A DNA stretch of 64,000 nucleotides from Saprospirales bacterium (GCA_016711045.1 JADJTT010000002.1:310001-374000), one strand, 5' to 3'; positions 36,430 to 45,175 are shown, counted from the stretch's first letter. The notes: generated by a model from the sequence alone, not told the origin. Numbers and translations: made by a program.

Positions 36430-36798
36430 TTAAAACGTCAATACGGCCGCACCCTGTTTGACAGGCTCATGAATTGCGATCGAACCGACAATGGTAACTC
36501 CATCCAGAAAATCGTCTTTGGTATAGCCCCGAATACTTGCGCAAGGAGGACAAACGCCAATCGCACATCCACTATCGATCACTTTCTGGATCATCTCCAT
36601 GATCGGGGGGTCCAGCGGATTCAACCTCGCCAGGGTGGCAGCTCCTTTGCGCACCCAGTCCACTCCCGAGCTAACCAGGAATATCGATACATCCAAACCG
36701 GAATTGATCCCTCCGTTCGCAATGCTCCAGGCAACAGATGAACGCTCATCATCCAACCCACGGGTAATTACTACAACTAATTTTTTCTTTTCAGACAT
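36430..36798 (-). CDS. DsrE-family protein
   Basis: The 122-residue product has the DsrE/DsrF-like fold pattern. LVVVITRGLDDERSSVAWSIANGGINSGLDVSIFLVSSGV supplies the N-terminal strand-helix unit. A VCPPCAS motif near residue 82 holds cysteines that in DsrE/TusD relatives can carry sulfane sulfur. Its neighbour upstream is a thiol-dioxygenase-like cupin and then an AraC regulator, all on the same strand. That context suggests sulfur handling, but this family also has members without a sulfur role. Confidence 0.78.
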   Translation of the reverse strand: MSEKKKLVVVITRGLDDERSSVAWSIANGGINSGLDVSIFLVSSGVDWVRKGAATLARLNPLDPPIMEMIQKVIDSGCAIGVCPPCASIRGYTKDDFLDGVTIVGSIAIHEPVKQGAAVLTF

Positions 36799-36921
36799 GA
36801 CTTTATGGTTTAAAAAATTTAAAAATATTACTTCTTTATGCGCGGCTCCAACGCCCGCTGAAAGCCTTATAAAACCTGAATGGGCTCTATTTAGGCAAGT
36901 CTTTTAAGTTAAATACAGGAT

Positions 36922-37518
36922 TTATGCACCAGGCGTATACACATGCAAACTGATAGCAGGGACGTCGAACGGATTGCTCACGGCATGGAGTGCTATATCG
37001 TCGTCTATATAAGCCATACTGCCGGCCCGAAGAGTGCTGATACTCAAAAGCTCGCCCGATCCATCCGGGCAGTATCGCTTCTCTTCCAGGCTCCCTTGCA
37101 GGATCTTGAAGACGCAACCACCTTTCGGATGCCCATGTACATCGATGGATTGTCCAGGCTCCCAGCGGATCAATACCACTTTGAGCAAGTCATTCTTTAC
37201 CAGGACATGCCCGGTCTTTGGATTTTGGAAAAACCGCTCTGCTTCCACCTTTGGGATAGACTCCAGGGTTTTCAGGACGGGGATAAACTGTAGCGCCGAA
37301 TAGGGAGGGCTTTCAAAACCGAACGTATCGAAAAGATCGCGACATACCTGCTCGAGATCCGGGATACTGCCAAGTGCTATTTGGCCCATGGCCTCTTGTG
37401 TCAGAAGGCCGGATGGCCTCGCGGCGAATTTCAGGAAAGGGAAGGAGACGTCCAGATTGTTTAACCCGTAATGGAAATAAGGGGATTCGGGGATAAGATC
37501 GACAAATTGAGTTTTCAT
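36922..37518 (-). CDS. Cysteine dioxygenase-like cupin (thiol dioxygenase)
   Basis: The 198-residue product has a cupin core with His128 and His130 in VHGHPKGG, Cys135 and later His178 in LHAV. These fit the three-His iron site and the Cys of the cysteine dioxygenase family. Such enzymes oxidise cysteine or another thiol to a sulfinate with iron and oxygen. The substrate is not settled. ATG 37518 is preferred over an upstream frame opening at 37566. It lies between the AraC gene and the DsrE gene. Confidence 0.75.
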   Translation of the reverse strand: MKTQFVDLIPESPYFHYGLNNLDVSFPFLKFAARPSGLLTQEAMGQIALGSIPDLEQVCRDLFDTFGFESPPYSALQFIPVLKTLESIPKVEAERFFQNPKTGHVLVKNDLLKVVLIRWEPGQSIDVHGHPKGGCVFKILQGSLEEKRYCPDGSGELLSISTLRAGSMAYIDDDIALHAVSNPFDVPAISLHVYTPGA

Positions 37519-37621
37519 AATTCTGTTCCTTTTTTTTGATAGTACAAAGGACAGAACTATGGCCAAATTGAGTTTTGCTCAAAAGTCCAATTGATTGACT
37601 AATCAGGTCAACGGTAAGAAA

Positions 37622-38485
37622 TCAAGCCTGGAGGGATGATTTTTTGTAATCAGAAGGGGGAATTCCCATGATATTTTTGAAGGCCCGGCTAAAGTGCGAC
37701 AGGTCTTCGAACCCGGATTCGAAAGCAATCTGGGTGACATTCAAGTTTGAATTGACGATCAGATTTGCGGCATGGCGCACGCGCCGTTTCAACAGCCATT
37801 TGCCGGGCGACTCATTAAACTGCTGTTGAAACTCTCTTTTAAACGTAGAAAGACTCCTATGCGCCAGTTCTGCATATTGTTCGAGCTTGAGGTTGAAGCA
37901 GAAATTCTTCTACATGATCTGATGTACGGAAGGCCTTTCCTGGTCTGCCACACTGTTAAAATAAGCGGCGAGCAGCGGGTCGCAGTCCATCAGGTTGATA
38001 AGTAACTCTTTGAGTTTAAGGATTAAAATAGGATCGGGTGGGCGGTTTACGCCCCTGAAGTAGGACAGCATAGAATGAAAATACCCTTCCAGGTAGCTGG
38101 ACGGCTGTACCGGAGCTGCTGTAAATTCTAAAAGATCTTTCGAATGGTTCAGCGCCATTTTTCCCCTGACTTCCTCATAGGTTTCTTTAATCAGTTCATC
38201 AGAAAGAAAGAACCCCAGCATGCAATATTCATCGTCAAAATATTGATGGATTACTTCAGCGCCTTTTTTCAGGTAGAGCGTCTGGCCCGGCGCCAGGGTC
38301 CATTCTCCATTCACCGTTTTATAGGTCTTCTTTCCGCTCAGCACATAAACCAGGTAGTCATTCCGCGAGAAAATGCCGATCTGTTCGGCATCGATGGGGC
38401 AGGTATATTCCAGGCAAACTGTTTCCCTGAATTCGAAGCGGTTGAAACTCAGGTTATCTTTTACGATCTTATAAAAATTCAGCAT
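37622..38485 (-). pseudogene. AraC-family regulator interrupted by an in-frame TAG
   Basis: The frame encodes an N-terminal AraC-type sensing domain (191 residues, start ATG 38485). A TAG stop at 37910-37912 interrupts it. The same frame then continues with no other stop through a complete C-terminal helix-turn-helix pair: LKLEQYAELAHRSLSTFKREF, and VTQIAFESGFEDLSHFSRAFK followed by GIPPSDYKK, ending at 37622. The intact protein would have about 287 residues. The TAG may be a recent nonsense mutation, an assembly error or a read-through stop. Other intact genes here end in TAG, so recoding is unlikely. It is the likely regulator of the cupin/DsrE genes downstream. Confidence 0.82.
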
Positions 38486-38518
38486 GAGGTATAAATTTGC
38501 TTTTTTGAGGATATCACC

Positions 38519-38543
38519 AGGCGCTCTCCCCTTGCATCCTGAT
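38519..38543. repeat. Partial copy of the 1219-1261 repeat unit
   Basis: CCAGGCGCTCTCCCC followed by TTGCATCCTG matches the reverse complement of the left arm at 1219-1241 with two one-base insertions and one change. It lies in the gap between the AraC and sigma-factor genes. Confidence 0.55.
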
Positions 38544-38738
38544 TTTTTTTATGCCCACTCTTTGGTTTAAGTTTAGCTACACTAAAATAACCCAAGTTGC
38601 GGTGAATCACAAAAAAACATTCATAAAGGAAATATTGCCGCCTTTGGCGTCGAAAATCTGATTCATAAGTAGTTGATCGCAATTTGAATTAAAGTAATTT
38701 CCCACTTCATTCGTCTTCCCCGAAAGAAGACAAAATCC

Positions 38739-39305
38739 ATGATACCGCAAATGGCCGATCCGCCGAGACAAAACATTACCAGCATCGTTAAAGCGTACAG
38801 CAACCGCCTGTTCGGTTTTATCCGTGGCCGGGTGCCCACCACCGCCGATGCGGAAGATATTTTGCAGGAGGTGTGGTACCAGTTCAGTAAAGTAGTAGAT
38901 ACGGAACCCATCGAGCAGGTGAGCGGCTGGCTCTTCCGGGTGGCCCGCAACCGGATCACCGATCGCTACCGCAAGCGAAGCGAGGATTCGCTGGAAGACC
39001 TGGCTTTTGAAGACGAAGACGGGGAGCTCTTTTTTAACGATATCCTGCTGGCAGCCGACAATGAATCGCCTGAAGCCACTATGTTGCGGGAAGTATTTTG
39101 GGAAGCGCTATTCGAAGCGTTAGAAGAATTGCCTGAAAACCAGCGCGAAGTATTTGTCTGGAACGAACTGGAAGATCAGACCTTTCAGGAGATCTCCGAC
39201 CGGACGGGCGTCAACATCAAAACGCTCATTTCGAGGAAACGCTATGCGGTGCAGCATTTGCGCACCCGCCTGCAAGCCCTGTATGAAGAATTTATGGAAT
39301 ATTAA
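38739..39305 (+). CDS. ECF sigma factor (sigma-70 family)
   Basis: The 188-residue product has a sigma region 2 (ADAEDILQEVWYQFSKVV, then SGWLFRVARNRITDRYRK). Its C-terminal region 4 is LPENQREVFVWNELEDQTFQEISDRTGVNIKTLISRKRYAVQHLR. Acidic residues separate them, typical of ECF factors. It directs RNA polymerase to a small stress regulon. It is followed on the same strand by small membrane proteins and Hsp20, so it probably controls them; no classical zinc anti-sigma factor is seen, and the membrane protein at 39324 could substitute. Confidence 0.9.
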   Translation: MIPQMADPPRQNITSIVKAYSNRLFGFIRGRVPTTADAEDILQEVWYQFSKVVDTEPIEQVSGWLFRVARNRITDRYRKRSEDSLEDLAFEDEDGELFFNDILLAADNESPEATMLREVFWEALFEALEELPENQREVFVWNELEDQTFQEISDRTGVNIKTLISRKRYAVQHLRTRLQALYEEFMEY

Positions 39306-39323
39306 AATTGAAACGCTACCACT

Positions 39324-39671
39324 ATGTTCAGCAATAATCCATCCAACCGAAGAAGGACGCCCAGGCCGGTTAAATTCCTGTTCTTTTTAGCCATGGCAGC
39401 CTTTGCCCTCTTTGTCGTGGGCCACCTCATCCTCTATCTCTGGAACAGTATCCTCGTCGAAGCCACCGGCGTGCAGCCCCTGACTTTCTGGAAAGCCCTG
39501 GGCTTGTTGTTGCTCAGCCGTATCCTGGTTGGCGGATTCCGCTTTGGGAGCTCCCGAGGCCCCTGGAAAAAATCGCCCCGAAGCCATTGGAAGGAAAAGT
39601 GGATGCACATGAGTGAGGAGGAACGGGCCGAGTTTCGCAATAAGTGGAAGGAGCGGTGTGAGAGAAAGTAA
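39324..39671 (+). CDS. Small membrane protein downstream of sigma factor
   Basis: The 115-residue product has two membrane helices (FLFFLAMAAFALFVVGHLILYLW and ALGLLLLSRILVGG). It ends in a charged tail (WKEKWMHMSEEERAEFRNKWKERC) that resembles a Spy/CpxP-like helix. The gene lies 18 bases after the sigma factor. The position suggests an anti-sigma or envelope-sensing role, but no known family is recognised. Confidence 0.7.
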   Translation: MFSNNPSNRRRTPRPVKFLFFLAMAAFALFVVGHLILYLWNSILVEATGVQPLTFWKALGLLLLSRILVGGFRFGSSRGPWKKSPRSHWKEKWMHMSEEERAEFRNKWKERCERK

Positions 39672-39771
39672 AAATCCCACCTTTTCTAAAGTAATTCGCG
39701 CACTTGGTCGTCTACCCTATCAAAGGCACGATAAAACTGCCCAGATTATTAACCCATAAATATCCAACACC

Positions 39772-40019
39772 ATGCGACCATTCAAATTTTTCTTCATGAT
39801 CCCTTGGCCTTGCTATTCTTCTTTTTCATAGGCCGCTTTTTGTTCTTTGCCTTTATGCTTGCTGCCATGTTCAGCCTTGTCTTTTTCATCGGCAGAAAGG
39901 CCATGTCCGTTCTCCATTACCGGGAGGAAAAGCCCGTTTGGAAGAACGACCTGCTGATGGAGTATCCGTCTCCGTTTAAAGAAAGCCTGCGGGCCGAGCG
40001 GATCATCGAGGTGAAATAG
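39772..40019 (+). pseudogene. Small membrane protein, probable frameshift
   Basis: ATG 39772 begins MRPFKFFFMI, but its own frame stops after about 19 residues. A second frame continues with ALLFFFFIGRFLFFAFMLAAMFSLVFFIGRKA and ends in a 30-residue soluble tail (YREEKPVWKNDLLMEYPSP). One extra base near CCC at 39801-39803 would join them into an 82-residue protein. It belongs to the sigma factor group. Alternatively the second frame may start at TTG 39804 as a complete short protein. Confidence 0.6.
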
Positions 40020-40021
40020 GA

Positions 40022-40105
40022 GCGCCATACCTTGCGTATGGCGCCACCTGGCGTCTCCACCCCGTATAGACGCCATACCTGGCGTCTCCCATACTTGGCG
40101 TCTCC
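40022..40105. repeat. Compact palindromic repeat array upstream of hsp20
   Basis: A hairpin (GCGCCATAC 40022-40030 with 40036-40044) is followed by three copies of ACCTGGCGTCTCC or ACTTGGCGTCTCC (from 40046, 40077 and 40093). The middle copy also forms GACGCC-N6-GGCGTC at 40069-40086. It fills most of the gap before Hsp20 and could be a leader regulatory structure or a mini-repeat. Confidence 0.7.
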
Positions 40106-40133
40106 ATCTTTCAAAAACTAAAAACTAGAAACT

Positions 40134-40559
40134 ATGTGCTATAGAACAGCTCATTCTCATTCCCATCACGGGAAACATCATTCCGGACAGCATGCCGGAA
40201 GTCATTGGAAACATCAATTTGCATCCCAATGGGGCTATCCTCCGGTAAACGTGGAGGAAAGGGACGATCACTATCTGGTCTCCGTGTACGCCGCCGGATA
40301 CGTCAAATCCGATTTCCAGGTAAGCCTGGTGGACAACAACTTGGTAATCGCGGTGCACAAACCCGAAAACGAATCGAATACTCATTTCGGAAGACGCCCT
40401 TATCAATTCAAACCCGGAAATTTCAAAAAGGAATTTGAACTGAATGATAAGATCGACAAAGAGGGGATCAGCGCGAAGTATGAAGAAGGGATCCTGAAAG
40501 TGACCCTTCCCAAACTCGCCGGCTACGAGACCTTGCGGCAAGATATCGGCGTAGCCTAA
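40134..40559 (+). CDS. Small heat shock protein, Hsp20/alpha-crystallin family
   Basis: The 141-residue product has a His-rich N-terminus (HSHSHHGKHHSGQH). The alpha-crystallin domain follows (PPVNVEERDDHYLVSVYAAGYVKSDFQVSLVDNNLVIAVHKP, then KKEFELNDKIDKEGISAKYEEGILKVTLPK). It is an ATP-independent holdase that keeps damaged proteins soluble. The His-rich tail might bind metal. It is the last gene of the sigma factor group, followed by a terminator. Confidence 0.9.
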   Translation: MCYRTAHSHSHHGKHHSGQHAGSHWKHQFASQWGYPPVNVEERDDHYLVSVYAAGYVKSDFQVSLVDNNLVIAVHKPENESNTHFGRRPYQFKPGNFKKEFELNDKIDKEGISAKYEEGILKVTLPKLAGYETLRQDIGVA

Positions 40560-40587
40560 AGAACAAAGCTCATTGTGGTAAAATTAC

Positions 40588-40615
40588 AGCCTCGGCCTCT
40601 GGCCGGGGCTTTTTT
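40588..40615 (+). terminator. Terminator after hsp20
   Basis: AGCCTCGGCC pairs with GGCCGGGGCT around a TCT loop and is followed by TTTTTG. Confidence 0.88.
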
Positions 40616-40655
40616 GTTTGCGTGATAAATTTGTTTTTACCTACTTTTAATCCCT

Positions 40656-41438
40656 ATGCAGCACTTCCACACCCATTATGGCCCCTGGGCCCTGGTTGCA
40701 GGCGCTTCCGAAGGACTGGGCGCCGCATATGCCGAAGCACTGGCGAAGCGCGGGCTCCATTTGATCCTGATCGCCCGGCGGGCATCCAAATTGGACGCTT
40801 TGGCAAAAGTGCTGAAAGACAACTATCCTATTGAAGTAAAAACCTATGCATTGGATCTGTCGGATAAGGAAGAAATCAATAGGTTCCTGTCCCAACTGGA
40901 TGTCGACCCCGGCTTGCTGGTCTACAATGCGGCGTATGCACCCATTGGCTATTTCAACGACCTTTCCGAGGACGACTTACAAAAGGTAGTGGCGGTTAAC
41001 GTGCTGGGGCCGCTGCTCCTTACCAAATCTCTTTCCACCAAAATGATCGCGCGAGGCAGCGGCGGAATCGTCTTGATGTCGTCGCTGGCCGGCTCGCAAG
41101 GCAGTCCCAAGATCGCCACCTATGCAGCTTCCAAAGCCTTTAACACCATCCTGGCTGAAGGACTTTGGGAGGAGTTGCGCGATAAAGGGATCGATGTGGT
41201 GGCTTCCTGCGCCGGGGCTATCCGGACACCCGGGTATGAGCTGGCCAAAAATGCCAAAGAAGCGCCGGGCACCCTGGATGCAGCACGGGTAGCGGAAGAT
41301 ACCCTGAATGCCCTCGGAAAAGGGCCCGTTGTCGTACCCGGCCGGACCAATCGGTTTTTTCGGTTTTTAATGGGCCGCGTACTCCCCCGAAAGCTGGCTA
41401 TTTCCATCATGAAAAATAACACTAAAGCACTATCCTGA
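40656..41438 (+). CDS. Short-chain dehydrogenase/reductase
   Basis: The 260-residue product is a classical SDR. The cofactor motif GASEGLG is near residues 15-21. Then come NAA in LLVYNAAYAPIG, catalytic Ser in IVLMSSLAG, and Tyr/Lys in YAASKAFN. The C-terminal RTPGYELAKNAKEAP is usual for ketoacyl or hydroxysteroid reductases. It shares a TGATG overlap with the sterol-reductase-like gene, so both are likely in one pathway, perhaps reduction of a sterol or isoprenoid ketone. Confidence 0.9.
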   Translation: MQHFHTHYGPWALVAGASEGLGAAYAEALAKRGLHLILIARRASKLDALAKVLKDNYPIEVKTYALDLSDKEEINRFLSQLDVDPGLLVYNAAYAPIGYFNDLSEDDLQKVVAVNVLGPLLLTKSLSTKMIARGSGGIVLMSSLAGSQGSPKIATYAASKAFNTILAEGLWEELRDKGIDVVASCAGAIRTPGYELAKNAKEAPGTLDAARVAEDTLNALGKGPVVVPGRTNRFFRFLMGRVLPRKLAISIMKNNTKALS

Positions 41439-42517
41439 TGACACCCATTCTCGGCTTTTTGACACCCTTGCTCATTTACGCGATCATTACTGCGCTGCAT
41501 TATTGGTTGCCCGGACGTTGGATCACCGGCTATGTGAAGCACCCGGAAACCGGCGAACTGTTGAAATATCGCCTGAACGGAAGACTGGTGCTGGTCGTCT
41601 GCATCGGCCTGTGGTTTTTATTGGGCTACATGGGATGGGTGCCTTACGATTGGCTCTATACCGTGCGCTGGTACAGCCTGGCCGGGGCCTTCACCATCGG
41701 CCTCGTATTTTCCCTTCGAATGGTCCTCCCCTACCCTTCCACGGGAAAATCATTTCTGGCCGACTTCTTCCTGGGACGTCTGGAAAACCCCCAACTACAA
41801 AGCGGACGCATCGACGCCAAAATGTGGCTCTACCTGATCGGCGCCGTCATGCTCGAACTGAATGTCCTGGCTTTTTCCGGGCACCATCATATGACCTTCG
41901 GCGATGCGGCCTCTCCCGGTATCTTCCTCTGCGCCGCACTGGTGACTTATTTTGTGTTCGATTATTTGACCTTCGAAAAGGTCCATTTATACACCTACGA
42001 TATCTTCGCCGAACGGGTAGGGTTCAAACTGGGATGGGGTTGTCTGACGTTCTATCCTTACTTCTATGCCATTGCGCTGTGGTCGACCGTGCATTTACCT
42101 CAGTCTGCCATGTCCGGCTGGGGATATATTGGCGCTGCCATTACCTTCTTCCTGGGCTGGACGCTGGCCCGGGGCGCCAATATGCAGAAGTTCTTTTTCA
42201 AAACCCAGCCTACACGTACATTCCTCGGCATCCGGCCTGAATCCATTTCGGATGGAGAAAAGAGCCTGCTGGTGAATGGATTTTGGGGCCTCAGCCGCCA
42301 CGTGAATTACCTGGGAGAAATATTGATGGGAGTTGGGATCGCCTGGAGTGCGGGCTACACCGGCATGATCTGGCCCTGGCTTTACCCCTTGTACTATGTA
42401 GCCCTGCTATTGCCCCGGCAGCTCGACGACGACAAGCGCTGTGCCGCGAAATACGGGGAGTTGTGGAAACAGTACAAGCAGCGAGTGAAGTACCGGGTGA
42501 TTCCTTTCTTGTATTGA
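41438..42517 (+). CDS. Sterol C14/C24-reductase-like membrane protein (ERG4/ERG24 family)
   Basis: The 359-residue membrane protein has about eight to nine helices. Its C-terminus matches the NADPH-binding reductase signature of the ERG4/ERG24 and lamin-B-receptor family. The segments are LLVNGFWGLSRHVNYLGEILM, YPLYYVALLLPRQLDDDKRC and KYGELWKQYKQRVKYRVIPFLY. Eukaryotic members reduce sterol double bonds; bacterial members are less well known and may act on other polycyclic lipids. Its start overlaps the SDR stop by one base (TGATG), which implies translational coupling. A terminator follows. Confidence 0.85.
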   Translation: MTPILGFLTPLLIYAIITALHYWLPGRWITGYVKHPETGELLKYRLNGRLVLVVCIGLWFLLGYMGWVPYDWLYTVRWYSLAGAFTIGLVFSLRMVLPYPSTGKSFLADFFLGRLENPQLQSGRIDAKMWLYLIGAVMLELNVLAFSGHHHMTFGDAASPGIFLCAALVTYFVFDYLTFEKVHLYTYDIFAERVGFKLGWGCLTFYPYFYAIALWSTVHLPQSAMSGWGYIGAAITFFLGWTLARGANMQKFFFKTQPTRTFLGIRPESISDGEKSLLVNGFWGLSRHVNYLGEILMGVGIAWSAGYTGMIWPWLYPLYYVALLLPRQLDDDKRCAAKYGELWKQYKQRVKYRVIPFLY

Positions 42518-42535
42518 AAAAAATGGTGCGGAATA

Positions 42536-42577
42536 AATAAAAAAAGCCCACATCCAAGCGGATGCAGGCTTTTTTGG
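42536..42577. terminator. Bidirectional terminator
   Basis: An A-rich stem ending GCCCACATCC pairs with GGATGCAGGCTTTTTTG between converging genes. Confidence 0.85.
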
Positions 42578-42592
42578 GGTTTAAATTATACC

Positions 42593-43645
42593 TTAAAATT
42601 TAAGTTTTCCGGTCATTTTCACGGTGACGACATCTGTTACTAAATCATTGACAACCGTCACCTTTGCACTTCCAGTCGCATTCTCGAATTTCCCGGTTCC
42701 TCCGTAAAAAGTTACAGTGGTCGAACCGGTGAATTTGCAAAAACATTGAAAATCGAGGTACATGGAATAGGACGCTGTTTCGCCAAAAAGTTCGTCTCCA
42801 TTTTCAGCGACAAAGGTCTGACATTGAGAGTCAATGTAGTATCCAATAATATTCGGACCCGAAAGTATGTATTCAATACATGGAATAGATTCAGAGGTTG
42901 CATTTCCCATATGGGTCACCCAACCGGTCCCGTCAAAATAATTGCCTATTTCGTAAGGAGCCGCACACTCGCAGGTAAGGGCGATTTCTGGGTTCCGTAC
43001 ATAGTTAATGGTCCCGCTAAAACGCCGGTTCACTGCTCTGAAATCCAATTCTTCCGAAGATTGCTGATCGTCATTGGGCATCGCTTCCAACCATGCGGCA
43101 CGCAGGCAGGAATCTGAATAATCCTTTTTTTTCCACTCTCCCTTGTTACTGGAAAGAAGGGTACTGTGCCCTAAAAAAATAGTCTGGGAATCAAGTTCCA
43201 GCATTTGCCTTGGCCCTTGTACCTCCGTATTCTTTTGGACGGCATTTCGGGGCGCTACTTCCACAAACCGAAGGCCGGGTGTGTGCAAAATAATACCCTG
43301 TTTGAAATCTTCGCCGGAAGCCAGTTCATGCCCATCCATCACCTCAGTATAGTCGTAAAGGCCACCCTGCTCATCCACCAGGGTAGCGTTTGCCTGGTTG
43401 TTTTTGTCCCGATAACTGACCAGGATATTGCCCTTTGAATCTTTGAAAGCCATCGCCTAGTTGAGTTCATCGTCTTTCCATGCACTGGGTTTGTGCGGGT
43501 TGGTGACAAAACTGTCCGTTTCCTGGTTCCATAAATAAACGGCAATAGAATGCTTTTCTGACCACAATGGGGTCTCCGAGCTCGAGGTGATCCAGACCTC
43601 ATTAGTTGGGGAAGACACGATCTGCCAGACCCTCTTTGATGCCAT
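42593..43645 (-). pseudogene. Degraded gene: beta-propeller-like segment and GGTGxF-type beta domain, interrupted by TAG
   Basis: A 62-codon frame from ATG 43645 reads VWQIVSSPTNEVWITSS, resembling a two-component-regulator propeller blade. It is stopped by TAG at 43457-43459. The same frame continues two codons later with MAFKDSKGNILVSYRDKN and runs 286 codons to 42593. The second part contains PEIALTCECAAPYEIG and a C-terminal beta domain (TVTFYGGTGKFENATGSAKVT) known from secreted bacterial beta-barrel domains. No signal peptide is present, so the 5' end may be lost. I read this as a decayed gene, although the second part could start independently at 43453. Confidence 0.55.
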
Positions 43646-44271
43646 AGGAGTGCTCAGCGGTAGGGATAGAAAGCGGGCAGCTTAGCAGCTTGGCAGTAGA
43701 TGATAGTATGGGAATACAACCATCAGCCACCACAGCGTGATATAGGATGCCAACCGGCTTTTTATATGTAAAAATTCCGCCAAAATCTTATTCCCCTGCA
43801 TTTGAGCTAAAGAATTGATTGATCAAGTTAGGGCTTATCTCAGTATTTTCCTCTGGAACCGAGAAAGAAATGACGGGGTATGACAGACGGCAGACAGTAA
43901 TAAGCGGAGCCGTGCGAATGGAAAGAAAAATTTAACCGCAAACGAAAAATCCCCACAGCAAGGTGCTGCAGGGATTCTCTGACTGTTTAGGATTAGGGGG
44001 TATACAGGGGGTATTGAGAAAAAATGTCTTGTGCTTTTCATACAATATCAGTTGCAAAAATAGGGCGAGTACCTGTAGTCGACTTGGACTATTTGGTCAA
44101 AAACATGGACTATTTCAGCATTTTTAGTACTAAAAAAGCACTAGTATAAAATCGAAATCCAATCAAAATTTCAGGGAAAAATGGGGTAGGAATCCATACC
44201 GTTTCTTTGTAACTTAGGGCAAGAATATGGCAGCTGACATTAGCCTTTCAGAAACTTCTAAAATATTATAT
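43646..44271. other. Non-coding stretch with one hairpin
   Basis: No credible gene is seen. A 13-bp hairpin with two mismatches (43948-43960 with 43964-43976) is followed on the minus strand by T-rich sequence, which could end a minus transcript or act in the leader of the decayed gene. A short CAGACGG-type repeat lies at 43882-43897. Confidence 0.5.
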
Positions 44272-44907
44272 ATGAAAAAAATCGCCTTCTTCTTACTTGC
44301 CGCTTTGCTCACCCTCCGGGTAGCTGGACAAAGCCAGGCAGACGCCTTTATCAAAGAAGCACAGGATTATTTGGCAAAAAAAGAATATAAGCAGGCCCAA
44401 CTTAGCCTGCAGGATGCCATTAACGACATCAACAGGATGCTTGCCAATCAAGTGGCCGAAACGCTCCCTACCGAGATCAATGGACTTAAAGCGGATGGCG
44501 AAGGCGATATTAATGCCGGAGGTATGGGTATGATGGGAGGCGGAATGCAAATTACCCAAAGGTACCGCAATGAAACCAGGGAAGAGAATGAAGCCGAGGT
44601 TCAGATACTTGCCAATTCTCCCATGCTGAGCGCTATGAGTATGTACCTCACCAATCCAAGCATACTGGGGCCAGAATACAAGAGCGTGCGAGTAGGCACG
44701 ATCAGAGCTATTTTAAAGACGGAGATGCAGGACTCTTATGATAGCGAAAGCGGTGCTGCCAAAAAAATACGGTCGACAGAAATACAGATCCCTTTGGGCC
44801 AAACGCTGATCACGATCCAGGCAAGCGGCTTTGCCACCGAACAGGATGAACTGGCCTTTGCGACCAAATTGGATTTGGAAAAAATACGGACGGCACTTGG
44901 GGAGTAA
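44272..44907 (+). CDS. Small exported protein, unknown
   Basis: The 211-residue product starts with a signal peptide (MKKIAFFLLAALLTLRVAGQ). A helical region with a TPR-like unit follows (AQDYLAKKEYKQAQLSLQDAIND), then a Gly/Met-rich linker (AGGMGMMGGGMQ) and a beta-rich C-terminal half. The frame is open to 44227, but ATG 44272 begins the signal peptide. No family is recognised. Confidence 0.68.
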   Translation: MKKIAFFLLAALLTLRVAGQSQADAFIKEAQDYLAKKEYKQAQLSLQDAINDINRMLANQVAETLPTEINGLKADGEGDINAGGMGMMGGGMQITQRYRNETREENEAEVQILANSPMLSAMSMYLTNPSILGPEYKSVRVGTIRAILKTEMQDSYDSESGAAKKIRSTEIQIPLGQTLITIQASGFATEQDELAFATKLDLEKIRTALGE

Positions 44908-44943
44908 ACTCCAGAAATAATCAGGTTTAAACGAAAAAAAATT

Positions 44944-44966
44944 CTGGATGCAGGGGGCACGCCTGA
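44944..44966. repeat. Half copy of the 1219-1261 repeat
   Basis: CTGGATGCAGGGGGCACGCC, followed by TGA, matches the left arm of the palindrome at 1219-1241 with few changes. The right arm is absent. Confidence 0.6.
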
Positions 44967-45175
44967 TCTCCATCTCCTATTCTGAAGAAAAAGTGACCCA
45001 AGCCGATCGTTTCGACAAGTAAGCTATTGGGAGCAACCTTCACAAAAAATCCCAAAAAGCTCCTTATGGAAATATGCTCCAAACGACCTCCTGTATGGAA
45101 GGACAATTGTTTCTTTTTGCCCTAAGTTCTACGCATCCTAAATTTCAGCACATACAGGTCCATCCCAATTCCAAT

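Noticed and set aside
37910..43459. Stop-codon reassignment (TAG read as an amino acid)
   Set aside because: Intact genes such as the VIT transporter, caspase and type B cargo genes end at TAG, so TAG is an ordinary stop here.
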